64,000 nucleotides of DNA from Laguncularia racemosa (lineage: Eukaryota > Streptophyta > Magnoliopsida > Myrtales > Combretaceae), in NCBI GenBank assembly GCA_037954665.1, contig JBBMOL010000065.1, forward strand, positions 2,418,001 through 2,482,000. Direction: 5' to 3'. Shown piece after piece: positions 35,676 to 47,903 of this stretch. Below the pieces are notes generated by a model. The model was given only the letters and a program-made list of their open reading frames with translations. It made no database searches and was not told where the DNA came from. A program made the position numbers and the translations under genes. Each line of letters begins with the position of its first letter. Position 1 is the first letter of the stretch.

Positions 35676-36459
35676 ACGGACCTCTTTGTTCTTGAGAACA
35701 AAGCATTCTTAACTTCACTTGTCCTTGCATAATAATTTTCTTTCCACTTTGCTTTTCTCTCATCACTCAATTTTCTCCCTCTCTTTTCTTTTCTTTGGCT
35801 CAGACTCTCTCTTTTTTTTCTTCTACAACAGTGATCAGTTTCTTTTTATCAGTCACTCTCTTTTGTTCACTCTCTATCTATATCCTCACTTGATCTTCAT
35901 AAATCTCATCGGGTATTAGAGGATAAAGAGTAATAGGTTTTTGATCATGTACAAAAGAATACTTATTAGTAAATCTGTTATACTTCACCTGCCTATCAAA
36001 TTGCCATGGCTTCCCTAACAACAAGTGTGCAACTTGCATTGAAACTACTTCACACATAACTTCATCCCCATACTTTCTAATGCTAAAAGAAACCAACACC
36101 TATTTTGTTACTCTCACTTTACCACTATCATTCAGCCATTGTTATTTATGAGGATGACGATGCTTACTTATGGGAAGCCCCAATTTCTCCACCACGGTCG
36201 TACTAGCAACACTTGTACAACTCCCACCATCTATAATCACACTACACACCTTATTTTGAACTAGGCATTTAGAACGAAAAATATTCTCCCGTTGCACATT
36301 TTTGTCTCTTTTTGTCTGCACACTTGAATCCCTCTTGGCTACCAACAACTCCCCCTGAATAGCATACTCTTCCCTATCATCATCATCCCCTAATGGTGGC
36401 ATAAAATCATGATCCAATTCATTGTCTGTCTCAATTTCTCCATTATCTCTCATCACCAT
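35676..36459 (-). pseudogene. Reina-like gypsy protease and linker
   Basis: The minus strand reads VIIDGGSCTSVAS (aspartic protease; the usual DSG is DGG here) at about 36,230, then LLLGKPWQFDRQV at about 36,025, and NKYSFVHD. A long Lys/Glu-rich linker (35,880-35,740) follows, with ALFSRTK near 35,690. Retroviral-type proteases cut the gag-pol polyprotein. The protein is interrupted near 36,130 and the linker runs directly into integrase sequence. Confidence 0.75.
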
Positions 36460-37470
36460 AACTCTTCAATTTAGACATTGATTAGCTATGTGGCCCCTGC
36501 CCTAACACTTAAAACACTTTATATCATGATTCCTATTAGATGAAGAATCGGGTTTACCTCTAGTCCCATGAGATGCCAATTTTGATTTTTATCTTAGCAT
36601 TGGTTTGGAGTGAGGTTGTTTCTTCTCCTTTTCCCCTATTTCAGCTCTCTAATTAGAAGAACTCAGTATAGCACGTGTGGTGTTACTACCTTTCGCTTGA
36701 GTTACTTTTCAACCTTAATAGCCATATGAACCATATCATCTAATTCCACATAGTACTACAAATCTACCACATTCTGAATCTCTCTATTTAATCCAGCTAA
36801 AAACCTTGCCATAGTCGCCTCTCAGTCCTCCTTAATATTAGCCCGAATCATGATAACCTCCATCTCCTTATGATATTCCTCCACACTACTATTGCCTTGT
36901 TTAAGGGTTTGTAATTTGTTGTACAATTCCCTATAGTAGCATGTAGGCACAAACTGTTTCCTCATGATCCTCTTCATCTCCTCCCATGTCCCTATTGGTG
37001 GTTCCCTATTTCTCCTATTCAATAACAGTTGATCCCATCGAATAATGGCATAATCTGAGAACTTAGTGGTAGCAAGTTTTACCTTCTTAGCTTCAAAATA
37101 ATTGTGGCATTCAAAAATCAACTCCACCTTCTTCTCCCACTCTAGATATACCTTGAGGTCATTCTTACCTCCTTTAGTTCTCCCTACATTCCTCCTATAA
37201 CCCACAAATGAATCTCAATCAGATTCATCTATAATTCCTTCCATAGCCTGTTCATCTTCCTCCATGCACACTACCCTTCTCGGCATTTTATCCCTCCTAT
37301 GCCGTGCAAAAGCAATTTGTGACTACTCAAAGTTCTACTCCATTTGCTCATGAAATTGATCCATCTTCGCTTTAAACATTCTTCTCATCTCAGTAGTTAG
37401 AGTTTCCATGATCAATTTCATGTCAGTTTCCTCCATCACACTTTCAGGAGAATTTCTATTTGATATAGTG
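36460..37470 (-). pseudogene. Reina-like gypsy gag
   Basis: A 127-residue open stretch (37,205-36,822) contains YLEWEKKVELIFECHNY, RWDQLLLNRRNREPP and the SSVEEYHKEME block, all standard in plant gypsy gag capsid. Downstream a CCHC-like knuckle with GRGHIANQC lies at about 36,510-36,475. The likely N-terminus (METDMK-like) is near 37,440. Gag packages the RNA. Stops and shifts show it is a fossil. Confidence 0.8.
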
Positions 37471-37479
37471 CTGCAAAAG

Positions 37480-39449
37480 ACAATGTTAGGAGTAATAAAA
37501 TAAAAATCTCACAATTTCACTCACTCATGTGTTTCACTCAAATCACTCAATTGTTCTCACCAATCCTTACCCACTTAAAGTTCCTCTTTTGATTCTTTCG
37601 GAACTAACAATCTAATCGAAGTTTTTCGTGTAGAAATCCACCCAACTTTCTAAACAGCAGTTCCATAGCATGATTTGACAAGATTCAACAAAAGCCAAGA
37701 ATTCTAATAAAGATTACCACAAACCACCCCAGTTGCTTATAAAGCCATTTTCCCCTTTAAAATGCCATATACATTTTCACACAAAACCCCCTTCCTACCC
37801 CACCCACCAACCCCCCATTTCAATATCTTTCTTTTTCCTTTAAGATGTTATTACATATGGAAAGAGTTTTTTTTTTTTTTTTTCATAATTGAGAGGGTAA
37901 GAAGCCTACTACTAGAGGATCCAAACACCAAAAACTAGATATTGGAGCTCCACTAAAATTAAGACCATCTCAACTTTCCTATGGATGAAATGTATGCTTA
38001 ATTTGAATATCTATTCATTATAATGAAAGTTTTGCTCAAGCATGCTTTAATATATGGGATATAAGACTAGCATAGATCATAAAGAAATTCTATAGGTTGT
38101 GGCATCCTACCATTTTTAGAGTTGAAAGATTCCACCAATGTTAACTAAGTACTCATTTTGCTCTATTACTTCTAGAGTTGAAGGATGCCACCTATGTTAA
38201 CTAAGTAGTCATTCTACTTTATTACAGACATTTTTCTAGGTTAAAGAAGAAGATGGATGGAGGAAACAAACACCCAGTTAATACTAGTTACTTGATTATG
38301 TATATGATGATTGAGCTCATATAAACCACATTCAATCTAATCAACTCTCTCCTTGGTTGTCTTCCAAGCGAAGTTACCATGGCATATAAGTGGAGTATTG
38401 AGGATATTATTGGAAGAGTGGTTGTGGTAAGACCATGGCCTAGTAAAAACCCTAAGAACTTGATTGAAGTGTCAAAATCAACAACTTATCATGCTAGTAT
38501 AACTTCTTCATCCAATAATTGCATGTTGCATCACTTTATGAGCTAACTTCACTAGCTTCTTTGAAGAACACCTAGTTCTAGACAACATAGTGTTGACAAG
38601 ATCATGAGATAACATCGAAAAGACCATAGTTTGCTACATGTTATAGATATTCACTGGTAAAGATAGTAGTCTAAGCTATAGCTAGGCAATTACCTTAATA
38701 TATATTAAGAGCATATGGGATCAACATCAATTTGGAGGTCAAACTTTCATCTATAATATCAACTTTCAACTTTAAAGTGGTGCTAACAAAATTAAAAGTC
38801 ATGAAATCACAACTATCAATGCATTAATCCCTTTGAGGCTTAAAGGACTAGAGAAGGAGCATCGACTTGTTAGGAAAGAGGAAGGCAAAGAAACATATGA
38901 GTTCAATGAGGAGAAAGAAGAAGCATAAAATTCAAAATAGCAAGAAGAAGACCTTACAAGGGATAGAAGAAGCATGAGAAATCGCTTAATCTAGTGCAAG
39001 ATTGTCGCTACGACAAGTGACAAGCATGGTAGTTGCAAAGTAAGAATTATACTAGCTATTAAATGCAATAATAGATTTTACACAATAGAATTTACATATA
39101 AAAAAGTGTTAAAATGAGAAAGAAATGCATTATTGGTTTCACGAATATCCATCCTCAAACTCTACCGTTATAAAGTAAAGAAAAATTTTGTTTTCTTTAT
39201 TATGTATTTTTTTTTTGTAGTTTTAACATGTACATTGTAAATTTATTTTGAAGTAGTAGTGGTATGCAAATGAAAATACATTATATTGCACATTTTCTAA
39301 TGTTGAACGGGTTGAGATACATGTGAAAGTGTTGTAAACTTGAAGATCAATAAGTTCTATTGACAATTGGTAATGAGTTCTATTAACAATCACGTCCATT
39401 TAATGGGCATGACCCACATAAGTACATGGGCCTATTGACATAAAGAATG
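37480..39449. other. unassigned, between the Reina-like and Tekay-like elements
   Basis: May include the degraded 5' LTR of the Reina-like element (37,480-38,000), but no pair was found. Holds a T17 tract at about 37,867-37,883 and a 56-bp tandem repeat at 38,117-38,228. No coding motif seen. Confidence 0.35.
38117..38228. repeat. 56-bp tandem duplication
   Basis: TAGAGTTGAA(A/G)GAT(T/G)CCACC starts at 38,117 and again at 38,173; the two copies are about 85-90% alike by eye. Confidence 0.75.
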
Positions 39450-41338
39450 TGTAATATCTATAAAATAAAACAAAACAAATGTAAAGACAAGAAAAATAAT
39501 AATGTTTTGATAATGGGGTATTTTGGAATATTTATGGTTAGGGTATTTAAACTCCTTTATGACTAGTTTGCCTCCTCTTTTCCTTTTCATACAATGGATA
39601 TACAAGAAGGCTGCTATTGACAAACAACACGCTCTCTAACCAATTCCCACAAGGAGCAACACAATTATACCAAGTAAGGCTCTAAATTGTCATGATTAGT
39701 TGTTTATATCCATTTTTTCAATAGTCTAAATACTATGTGGTGGATTATTGACAATTTAAGGGATACGTGGTGCAAAAGTAGCAAAGCACAATTGTGGGTT
39801 TAACAATTTTAAGATTTGATTAGATAAACAAAAGGAATTAAGTGTTCTTTAATCTTTGTAAAGATTGTGATTCAGTGTTTGGATTAAAATAAAAGTGAGT
39901 TGTTGCATAGAAATTAGGGTTTGTGTGTTTTTGGAGAAAAGGAAGAGGAAACAATTTTGAATATGAGGGATACACGATCAGGTATATGGGCATATACTTA
40001 CTCGTGTTGAGTTAGAGAGGGGCTTTGTGTGATGGAGGGAACATGGCTAGGTATATAGTTGTGCACTTACTTGTATTAGAGTACATAGCCAAGTATACGA
40101 CCATATGCTTAAGCATGTTGAGGACCATTTACGCACGAAAGGGTACATGGCAGGTATACGGTCATGTTCCTACTTGTACTCTTCTACACAGCCATGTATA
40201 TAGCCATATTGTCCTGAAGTCTTATGTTACATTTCTTTCTTCCTTTTATTTTGGGTTTTCATTTATTCAAAGCTAATTCTACCTACAATAGAGCAATGGG
40301 AGAAGAACAATACATAATAAGTACGTAATCGAACAACCTAGTAAACTTAGGTTATCTTGTAGGGTTGTACTAAACTTAATTTTTTTATGCATGACACATT
40401 TTGATATATTTGATAATTGTAGAGAAGTTAATTTTGCAACTTTTCTTCCAAGTTTATGTTTACCTTGTTTGTTAGTTATGCTTCATAATATAGTTTTCCA
40501 AGTGAACTTAATGAATATTAGACCAAATTGTGTATGTTGCTTGTGTTTGGCTTGATCTAGAGGCCCACAATGGAAAATCCCTAAAGAGTACCCCAATGAT
40601 TGATATATGACATCGTCACTAGTAAAGTTCTATATTGAAATGATTTAAGGTAGAATTTAAGGGTATTAGGGCCTGTAGTGGTAGTTCTCAATACCATTTA
40701 AAAAGTTGGGGTTGGTGTGGTCATAAGTACACCTATAATGGTTGCTGGTTAATTAAAAGATAATAAATGAATTAGTTGTGTTATTTTTGGCGCATTCTAT
40801 GTGCATGTATGCTGTAAATTGAGTGACATGCGTATTTGCTTGTAGTACTCACTTACTAGGTTTGGCCTTAATTCTTCTTTCTTTCTTTTTTTTTTTTTTC
40901 ATTTTTTAGTTGTAGGTGGGGTACGTTGAATATGTAGAGTATAGCAAATTTAGGAATGTATATTATTACTACTAGGATGGGAATAAGGGAGATTATTACT
41001 ATTACTATGGTGATAAGTAGTAAAGATAACTTGAAAAGTCTTTTGATGTATATAGAGATGATCATTTGGAAGTTTATAGTTGATAAATTTGTTTAAGGTT
41101 CTTTAATATTTTGTGAAGATTAAGGTTTTCGTTATGTAACTGAATAAGAACGATTGTTTATCTTCAATTGTAATTGTGGTTGGAATGACTTCATTTATGT
41201 TTATTGGAGAATTTAATGTTAATTTAAAGTTGGAAGTTGAACAGGTTGAAGTTACAAGTGTAGAAAGGAGCTTTTGCATGTCACTACACAATAAGGACAC
41301 TTGGTGGGTTGTGACTTCCTATGTTTTAGGCTGTTATA
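39450..41338 (+). mobile_element. 5' LTR of the Tekay-like element (LTR1)
   Basis: Starts TGTAATATCT and ends CTGTTATA (family form TGTTACA), followed by a PBS. Aligns with the nested LTR2 (1,903 bp) through several blocks: the AATAATGTTT...GGGGTATTT start, CACG-type repeats at 39,960-40,210, and the T-rich 3' part with ACTAGG and AGTTGTAGGTGGGG near 40,900. It carries the same ACACGG/CCGTGT-type theme as the solo LTR at 25,974, more decayed. Confidence 0.7.
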
Positions 41339-41629
41339 GCTTTGATGGTATTAAAGTATAGGTTTAATGATTTGTAGAACTTAGGTGGATGATTAGTAAG
41401 GTTGAATTTTGATCAATATAACTTAGGCTATGATCTTTAGAAGATTTAGGTATCAAATGTATAGGATGGTGGGATATGAAGAAAGTGAGTAGAATCATGA
41501 GTCCAATTATTTTCATACGAAGATTTGTTTTATTTTACTTCCTTTCTTATAGTTCCCTTTAAATTGCCATTTTACTTTCTTGTGTGTGTGTGTGTGTGTG
41601 TGTGACTTCCTATGTTTTAGGGTATTATA
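41339..41629 (+). repeat. duplicated LTR-end/PBS segment with a GT run
   Basis: TGACTTCCTATGTTTTAGG, the LTR end, and the PBS occur at 41,312-41,360 and again at 41,603-41,653. The copies are 291 bases apart and a (GT)n run (41,580-41,604) precedes the second. The second PBS reads TGGTATCAAAGCATAAG (41,637-41,653) and is closer to the canonical site. Confidence 0.7.
41346..41360 (+). promoter_or_regulatory. primer-binding site (tRNA-iMet), degenerate
   Basis: TGGTATTAAAGTATA, eight bases after the LTR end. It is a worn form of TGGTATCAGAGC, the site for initiator Met tRNA used by most plant gypsy elements. A better-preserved second copy lies at 41,637. Confidence 0.6.
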
Positions 41630-41653
41630 GCTTTGATGGTATCAAAGCATAAG

Positions 41654-42640
41654 TTTGATGATATAACCTCAAAAAGGGGCTCAAGGTCAGGGTCAAGCAA
41701 TTGACATGACTACACAACTATCGGAGACAATTAATGCCTTAATGGGAATGGTTATGTAATAGCAACAACAATAGGTAACGAAATTGTTTAGGGCTGCAAA
41801 AGGATCAAGTTAGGTTAGACAAGTTTGTAAGACTAGCAAAGGAGTTCAACTCAAGGGTTGATGATCCCATAGAAATTGAACACTGGATAATAGAGAAGAC
41901 TTTGCTGCATTCAGGGTATCAAATGATAGGAAGGTAGATTATGTAGCCTTCATGTTGAAAGAGTCTATTGTAGAATGGTTGACTAATGTCTTCAAGTTGG
42001 TGAGAACACTCATCAATTAGCCAAGTTTTAGGGCATTATTTTATGAAAAGTAATTCATTAGCAACATCTAGGACAAAATGGAAGCAACATACTAGAATTG
42101 CTAATAGGGTAACTAGTTAGTAGAGGAGTAAGAGGTGAAGTTGAGCTGCCTGATAAAGTTTCTACCAAAAACTATCCATAGAGTTGATTCCTCTAGAGTT
42201 AAGAGGTTTTTGAGGGGCTTAGAGCCTAACCTCTAACATGAGGTGGGATCCTTTTAACTACCCACCTATGTAGAAGTGGCGGATAAGGCGCAATTCATGG
42301 AGCAAAGAAAATAAAAAAGAATAGTTATCCCATAAGTTAAGGGTTGTTTTGGGGGAAGAGGCTAACGTTAAGTGCTACTTATGCAAATAAAGGGAAGAGA
42401 CCTATAGTATACTAGGTCAAACCTATGGCCTTTGCACCTAAGCCTATTTAGGCTGGACCCTCATTGCTTACTTTGCCTTCACCACCATCGGTAGGACTAG
42501 GAAGAAGATGTCCTCAATATGTGAGATCACATGATTTATATCAATGCAATTGACTAAAGGGAGTTTGTTTCTCTTGTGGTAAGACGGGACACACTAACCA
42601 GATGGGTACTGAAAAGGACATACCACAAGCTTTCTATTAC
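41654..42640 (+). pseudogene. Tekay-like gag, first part
   Basis: Heavily mutated gag. The best landmark is the zinc knuckle CFSCGKTGHTNQMG at about 42,560-42,605, preceded by a Pro-rich stretch. The frame is broken by many stops. The coding sequence is interrupted at 42,640 by LTR2, and the second knuckle resumes at 44,549. Confidence 0.65.
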
Positions 42641-44543
42641 TATAACATATAGAAGGAAATAAAATAAAATAATGTTTAAAAGGAGGGGTATTTAGGTAAC
42701 TAAGAATTTTAAAATGAGGGCATTTTGATCTTTTTGGCAGCAGGCTATATAAGCTAAATAGAAACCCTACTTGACACTTTTCTTTCTATTGTCAATGTGG
42801 GCCTTTGTATTGTGGAAAACCCTAACTCATCCTAAGTCCTACTTCAACTATAAAAGGATTCTCGAATCAAAGTATGATCACGAAGGTAAGTACATTTATC
42901 AAATTAATGATTCTACATGTTATCTATTTTAACGGGAACTTGGTTAATACATAGCAATGTGAAAATTTAGGGTTTTTGGACATTTTAATTTGGATGTCAA
43001 AATTGCCGGATCAAACACATTTTAAGTTATGAATTTGAATCTAGACAAGTAAGCATTCCAATTATGCTTAAATTCATGAAGTTAAGTATACTTTATGTGG
43101 GAATTAGAGTGCTTAGTTGATTAGTGAGAGATGAGATGGTGAAAGGATTGAATAGGGATGAGATTGGAGAGTTCATGAGGTTTAGAGGGGTATACAGTCA
43201 TGGTGCATGGTCGTATACTTACCTGTGAAGAGTGTGAAAAGCAAATGGGTGAGATGGACTATACATAGCTAGGTACATGGGCGTATACCTACTTATGTTG
43301 TAATACACAGCCAAGTACATGGTTGTGTACTTAGGTATGCTTAGTAGACTTTGTGTAAAGTAAGGTATACGGCCATGTACACGGTTGTGTTCCTACCCGT
43401 GTTCTTCTACATGGCCATATATATGACTGTGTTGTTTAAGAATGTTCCTTTAGTCCTTATGTTTCAATTTTATTTTAATTCTAAGTTTGCATTACTTATA
43501 ATAGAGCTTGGGGAAGAAGAAGTAGGTGATTAATTCTTAATGGAACGACCTAGTGAAGCTTAGGTCTTGTTGTAAAGTAGAACTAAGAATTAATTACTAT
43601 TTCTTGACAAGCTTTGAGAAACTTAGTAATTACAGGTGAGTAGAACCTAAAACCAATCTTCCAAATATGTGTTTACCATGCTTGTTGGTTGTGTTTGTTA
43701 GATATAATAAATTAATGAAGTATAGCGTAAAGTTGGTAAATGTCTTACTTGTTGCTTGTGTGTAGCTTGGCTTAGGGGCAAGAAGTGGCAGATCCTTGGG
43801 GGATACCTTGATGATCGGTATACGGTGTTGTCCTTAGTGGAGTTATATACCAAAATGATTTGGGGTAAATTTTAGGGGTACTAGGGCTAGAGGTGGTAGT
43901 TCTTAACCTAGGTTTTAAATACTCAAATTAAATAAAAAAGAGAGTAGCGGGGTCATGAGAACCCCTGTGTTGCTTTTTGATTAACATAAAGATAAGTAAG
44001 TGATTGATTGTTAAGTATGTATTGCATTATGTATGTGTGTAATTTGTATTGTTGTGATATGTGTATGTATTTGGGTATTCATGTACTAGGCTTCAGCTTA
44101 TCTTATTTCTTTTTTAGCTGCAAGCAAGTATGATGAGTACTTTGAGTATGTGAATGTAGTTTACTATTACTAAGACAAGAATGAGGGAGGTTATCATTAT
44201 TATTATGCAAATGAGTAACATGAGAGTATATGAAAGATTTTTTGTAGAATTTTGAGTGGAGAGTTTAAACATTGTTTATAAGTTAATAAACATGTCATTC
44301 AATTATTTGTTGATGGAAGTATACAATGGTACGTGGATTAAAGTTTAATGTACATTTTCTTAATTAATAGTTATTGGAAAGATTCACTTAGGAGTCATTC
44401 ATTTAAATTATTGGAACTATAATTATTTTAATGTATAATGGAGTTGAACAGGGTGAAGAATAGGAGTAGTAGAAGCCTTTGTGTGTCTCTACCCAATAGG
44501 GACATGTGGTAGGCCATAACATTTCAAGTTCTAGAGTGTTACA
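42641..44543 (+). mobile_element. nested solo LTR2, 1,903 bp
   Basis: Inserted in gag. The flanks ATTAC (42,636-42,640) and GTTAC (44,544-44,548) agree at 4 of 5 bases. It starts TATAACATAT (TG decayed to TA) and ends GAGTGTTACA, the canonical chromovirus LTR end. Aligns with LTR1, including the block of CACG-type repeats at 43,185-43,440 and CATGTACTAGGCTTCAGC near 44,080. Because its length nearly equals LTR1 (1,889 bp), the two belong to one family or close subfamilies. Confidence 0.75.
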
Positions 44544-44548
44544 GTTAC

Positions 44549-44823
44549 AATTACAAACAATGGGGCCATAAAACTTTTGAATGTGGTGCTATAATGAGCC
44601 AAATGATTGTAGTGCCATAGTAAATCCTAATGTAGTAGCCGATAAGACCTCTACCTAGAGCATTAACAGGTAGACCTCAGAATGCAGGACTAAGGTAGAG
44701 AGCACCAAGATGTGTTTCTACTCCATTACAACAACAAGATCGGGATAACCATGATTAAGACACCATTGCAAGTATGTTACTCGTTCACTCAACTAATGCA
44801 TATGTATTAGTTGATATAAGTGT
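44549..44823 (+). pseudogene. Tekay-like gag second knuckle and protease start
   Basis: Reads NYKQWGHKTFECG at about 44,549-44,590, a decayed CCHC knuckle. A linker follows and then the protease N-terminus ending in VLVDIS at about 44,800-44,820, where LTR B interrupts it. The other half of the motif (VTHSYIS) resumes at 49,963. Confidence 0.75.
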
Positions 44824-46379
44824 TGTCATGCCCCGAAAGGGGGCGTAAAAGTTTCCACTAAAATTATCATGGCATGTGTGCACCAATTACATGATAATCA
44901 TCTTATAAGCTAGAGATCATAAGATTCTAAGTAAATAATTACATTTGCAACTAATTATAGTATATATAATTAGATAATAAAATATAACTATGGATCTCGT
45001 ACCCTATGGTCAACCATGATCGCAGAGAATCGGTATCCTCTACCAACCAGTAAAATGGAATATATCTTAAGTTTCACAAACTTAATTTTATTTATATAGG
45101 GGTCTTAACATTTCATCTAAATAATCTATCATTCACAATTCTTGCTTTGTCGTTCTGGTCTTCGAAAAACTCTTGACACTTCACAACTTATCCCATCTCA
45201 AGCTTTCGTAATTGCTAACTACAAAAAGGGTTTGTGGTGGGGTAAGCACACTATGGCTTAGTGAATGGGATGGTAACACTTTCAATGCTACATAAACACA
45301 AGCAATTTAAAATCAAGTTATCAAATCATATGCTATGCATGAATAACCATATGAATGTAGCATCTCACGTGGTCTTCCAGTAACTAACGCGAAGTCTAGG
45401 GTTTACACCCTTTTTAACCTTGGGTTGGGGATTGCGAAGCCACCATTAGTGCCTAGGTTTTACTTACATCTTAATTACTCTTTTTACTTATTTAAGCTAT
45501 GTCTTAGCTTTAGGTTTTAGTTAACTTGAAATCTCTATACCAATTGTCTTAAATGTCAAATCAACCACTCGGGATTGATTTACGATCATCATTCGTGACA
45601 CCTCTGTATCATCGCACTTCTCAAGTGCTATGTTATTCACACTTTCGAGAACTAACAAGGTCATCATGTATATCCCTTCTAATTCCTTAATACACCTATG
45701 TAATATATATATATATATATATATATCTACACATATATATGTCCATAACATAGCTTTAATTAAAGGCAATTTACTAGATACCTTCCCTTACGTACTTAAG
45801 AGGTCAAGAAAATAGGATTTTTAAGTTGTAGAAATCAAAGTTACACTCATGATTTGTATGATTATGTTCATGAGTGTATTCTATAGATATAATAGGAAAA
45901 TAAGTTTACCTAAGCATATGTACACATTCAAAAGTAAACTTTAATATGTATACATAATGATATTTATATATCCTATTCTAGCTATGCACACCTACTCGGT
46001 AGCTATAGAAGGAAAAGCTAAGTTTATATATTTTGGTTTAGTTTTAAGGAAATAATTTTGAATCATGGGTTAGGCCTATAGTAATAGCACTAACAATATG
46101 GTGCAAAGTTCTATCGTTAAGGTGATGATATCTAAAACCTTAGTCTATTCTATCCTCTACATTCTTTAAACAATATTTATCTTTAACCTATCCAACTTCC
46201 AATTTCTTTATAACTTCTTTCCTAAACTCATTTAACCCCACTATATAACTCAAACTTAACAAAATCACATTCAAATGAAACTGCAACATAGTAAAGGAAT
46301 TCACATACATATCATATCAACATACAACATAACATTGTAGCATATCATTAAGTTTCCCACTTACTTGTTTAGGGTCGTC

Positions 46380-46830
46380 ATAGTCTTAGCCGGAGTCGAG
46401 CGATTCCAGCGGGTAACCTTTTACTTTCTCTTGAAATCAATGTCCTTTTGCAATGCTTCCTCAACCAAACCATAGAAGACGGCATCTCCACTTGACCTTG
46501 GTAGTTTCCTAGTACCTGATATGTATACTCCACTTGCTATGCTTTTTATGGCAAGGCATAAAGTTTCCTCCTTAAGGAACTTTGGGCAAATAAGATTCGA
46601 AACATTGAACACTTCTTCAACGTGATTCTGATACAAGGTTCCAGAAGGAACAACCTTCCTATGAATAATTGCTTCCAACACCTCAAGTTGCTGTGATCGA
46701 CTATCTGCTTTCCTTGTGTAGAAGTCAAGCAATGAAACATCTTTGACCTACTAAATTTGGAATTCCTTCTTCTGTGTATGCAAGATACCCTTAGAGAGGA
46801 CAACTAAAGGTCTTACTTTAGGGTATTTGG
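46380..46830 (-). pseudogene. exon-like captured fragment X in LTR B
   Basis: The minus strand has a 103-residue open frame (46,732-46,421) including LDFYTRKADSRSQQLEVLEA, KEETLCLAIKSIASG and RSSGDAVFYGLVEEALQKD. A second frame just upstream contains EEGIPNLVGQR, so one frameshift divides the piece. The C-terminal half is shared with LTR A (20,672-20,856). Helical, soluble composition; family not recognised. Loss of about 500 bases in A, or gain in B, explains the length difference. Confidence 0.45.
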
Positions 46831-47059
46831 CCAAGAATGATCTTCTTCAACATCCTTTGAACATTCTATTGCGAAATCCATTTCATTCCAAGCATCTCCT
46901 AGGCCATCATCTTGGACGTTGCTCTAATTATTCCCTTTACCATCTACACCAAAATAAACACCTCTTCTTCCTATTTAATTCCACACACAAACATACTCAC
47001 CTCCTTCATGCAATTCCCTCTTCCTCCTCGATTTTACCTTACATTCTTTCTTCTCTCCT

Positions 47060-47870
47060 TTATTGACATCTCCACCTACAGGGTTTCCCATCCTCTACAT
47101 TGGTCTCCATCCCCACTCACATTTCCATCACTACATACACATTAGCCATCCTTTACACACACACATGCCCACCTCCATTGTAATAACGTCATACGCACCC
47201 GCACACATAAGTTTACCTACACTCATAAAAAAGATCAACACTCTCTTGTCTTTATCTTCTGGTTTTTCTCCTCTTTTCCTCAGCTTTCTTCCATCTTCAA
47301 TTTTCTCTTCTTCCTTAAGAAACTTTTCCTCTTCCATTTTCCTTTTCTTCTTCCTTTTCTACTTCATATCTCTTACTCTTCAAACCCCACTTACACACCT
47401 TACACCACACCATGCACATATAACAGCACATTCCCACGCACCACATATACACACCAACATACTCCTATCCATACTGATACATACTCAGCACACACCAACA
47501 CATACATACAAACATACTCCACACACGTCTTACACCACTGACATGCACATATATGCTTACTCCGCATACACCACACTCACCTTCCATACCCACACACACA
47601 TATCTGCACACCACACACCTTCCATACACATACACATATACTTGCATATACCACACACCACCTCATACACACATACATATACTCGCACTCATCACACACC
47701 ATCTCATATGCATATATACATTCTCGCACACAACACACACCATCTGTACATACATACACATACCGCACACACCACACATGCACCTACACACACACATATC
47801 TGCACATACTACACACCTTATATGCATACACACATTATCGCACACACCATACACCATTTGCACTTTGCAA
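47060..47870 (-). repeat. CA-rich minisatellite in LTR B
   Basis: Irregular ACACACATA/CCACACACCAT repeats, densest from about 47,400 to 47,870. It corresponds to the GT-rich tract of inverted LTR A (19,455-20,070). A 280-residue frame across it is Thr/His-rich and is a repeat artefact. Confidence 0.7.
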
Positions 47871-47903
47871 TCCTCTCTTCCTCTCTTGCCTACATGCATA
47901 CAT

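Noticed and set aside
35426..35919. Plus-strand frames of 66 residues each
   Set aside because: Antisense to the Reina-like integrase end and the Lys-rich linker.
42641..44543. LTR2 as the 3' LTR of a short element starting at LTR1
   Set aside because: Gag continues on both sides of LTR2 and the flanks form a 5-bp duplication, so a nested solo LTR fits better.
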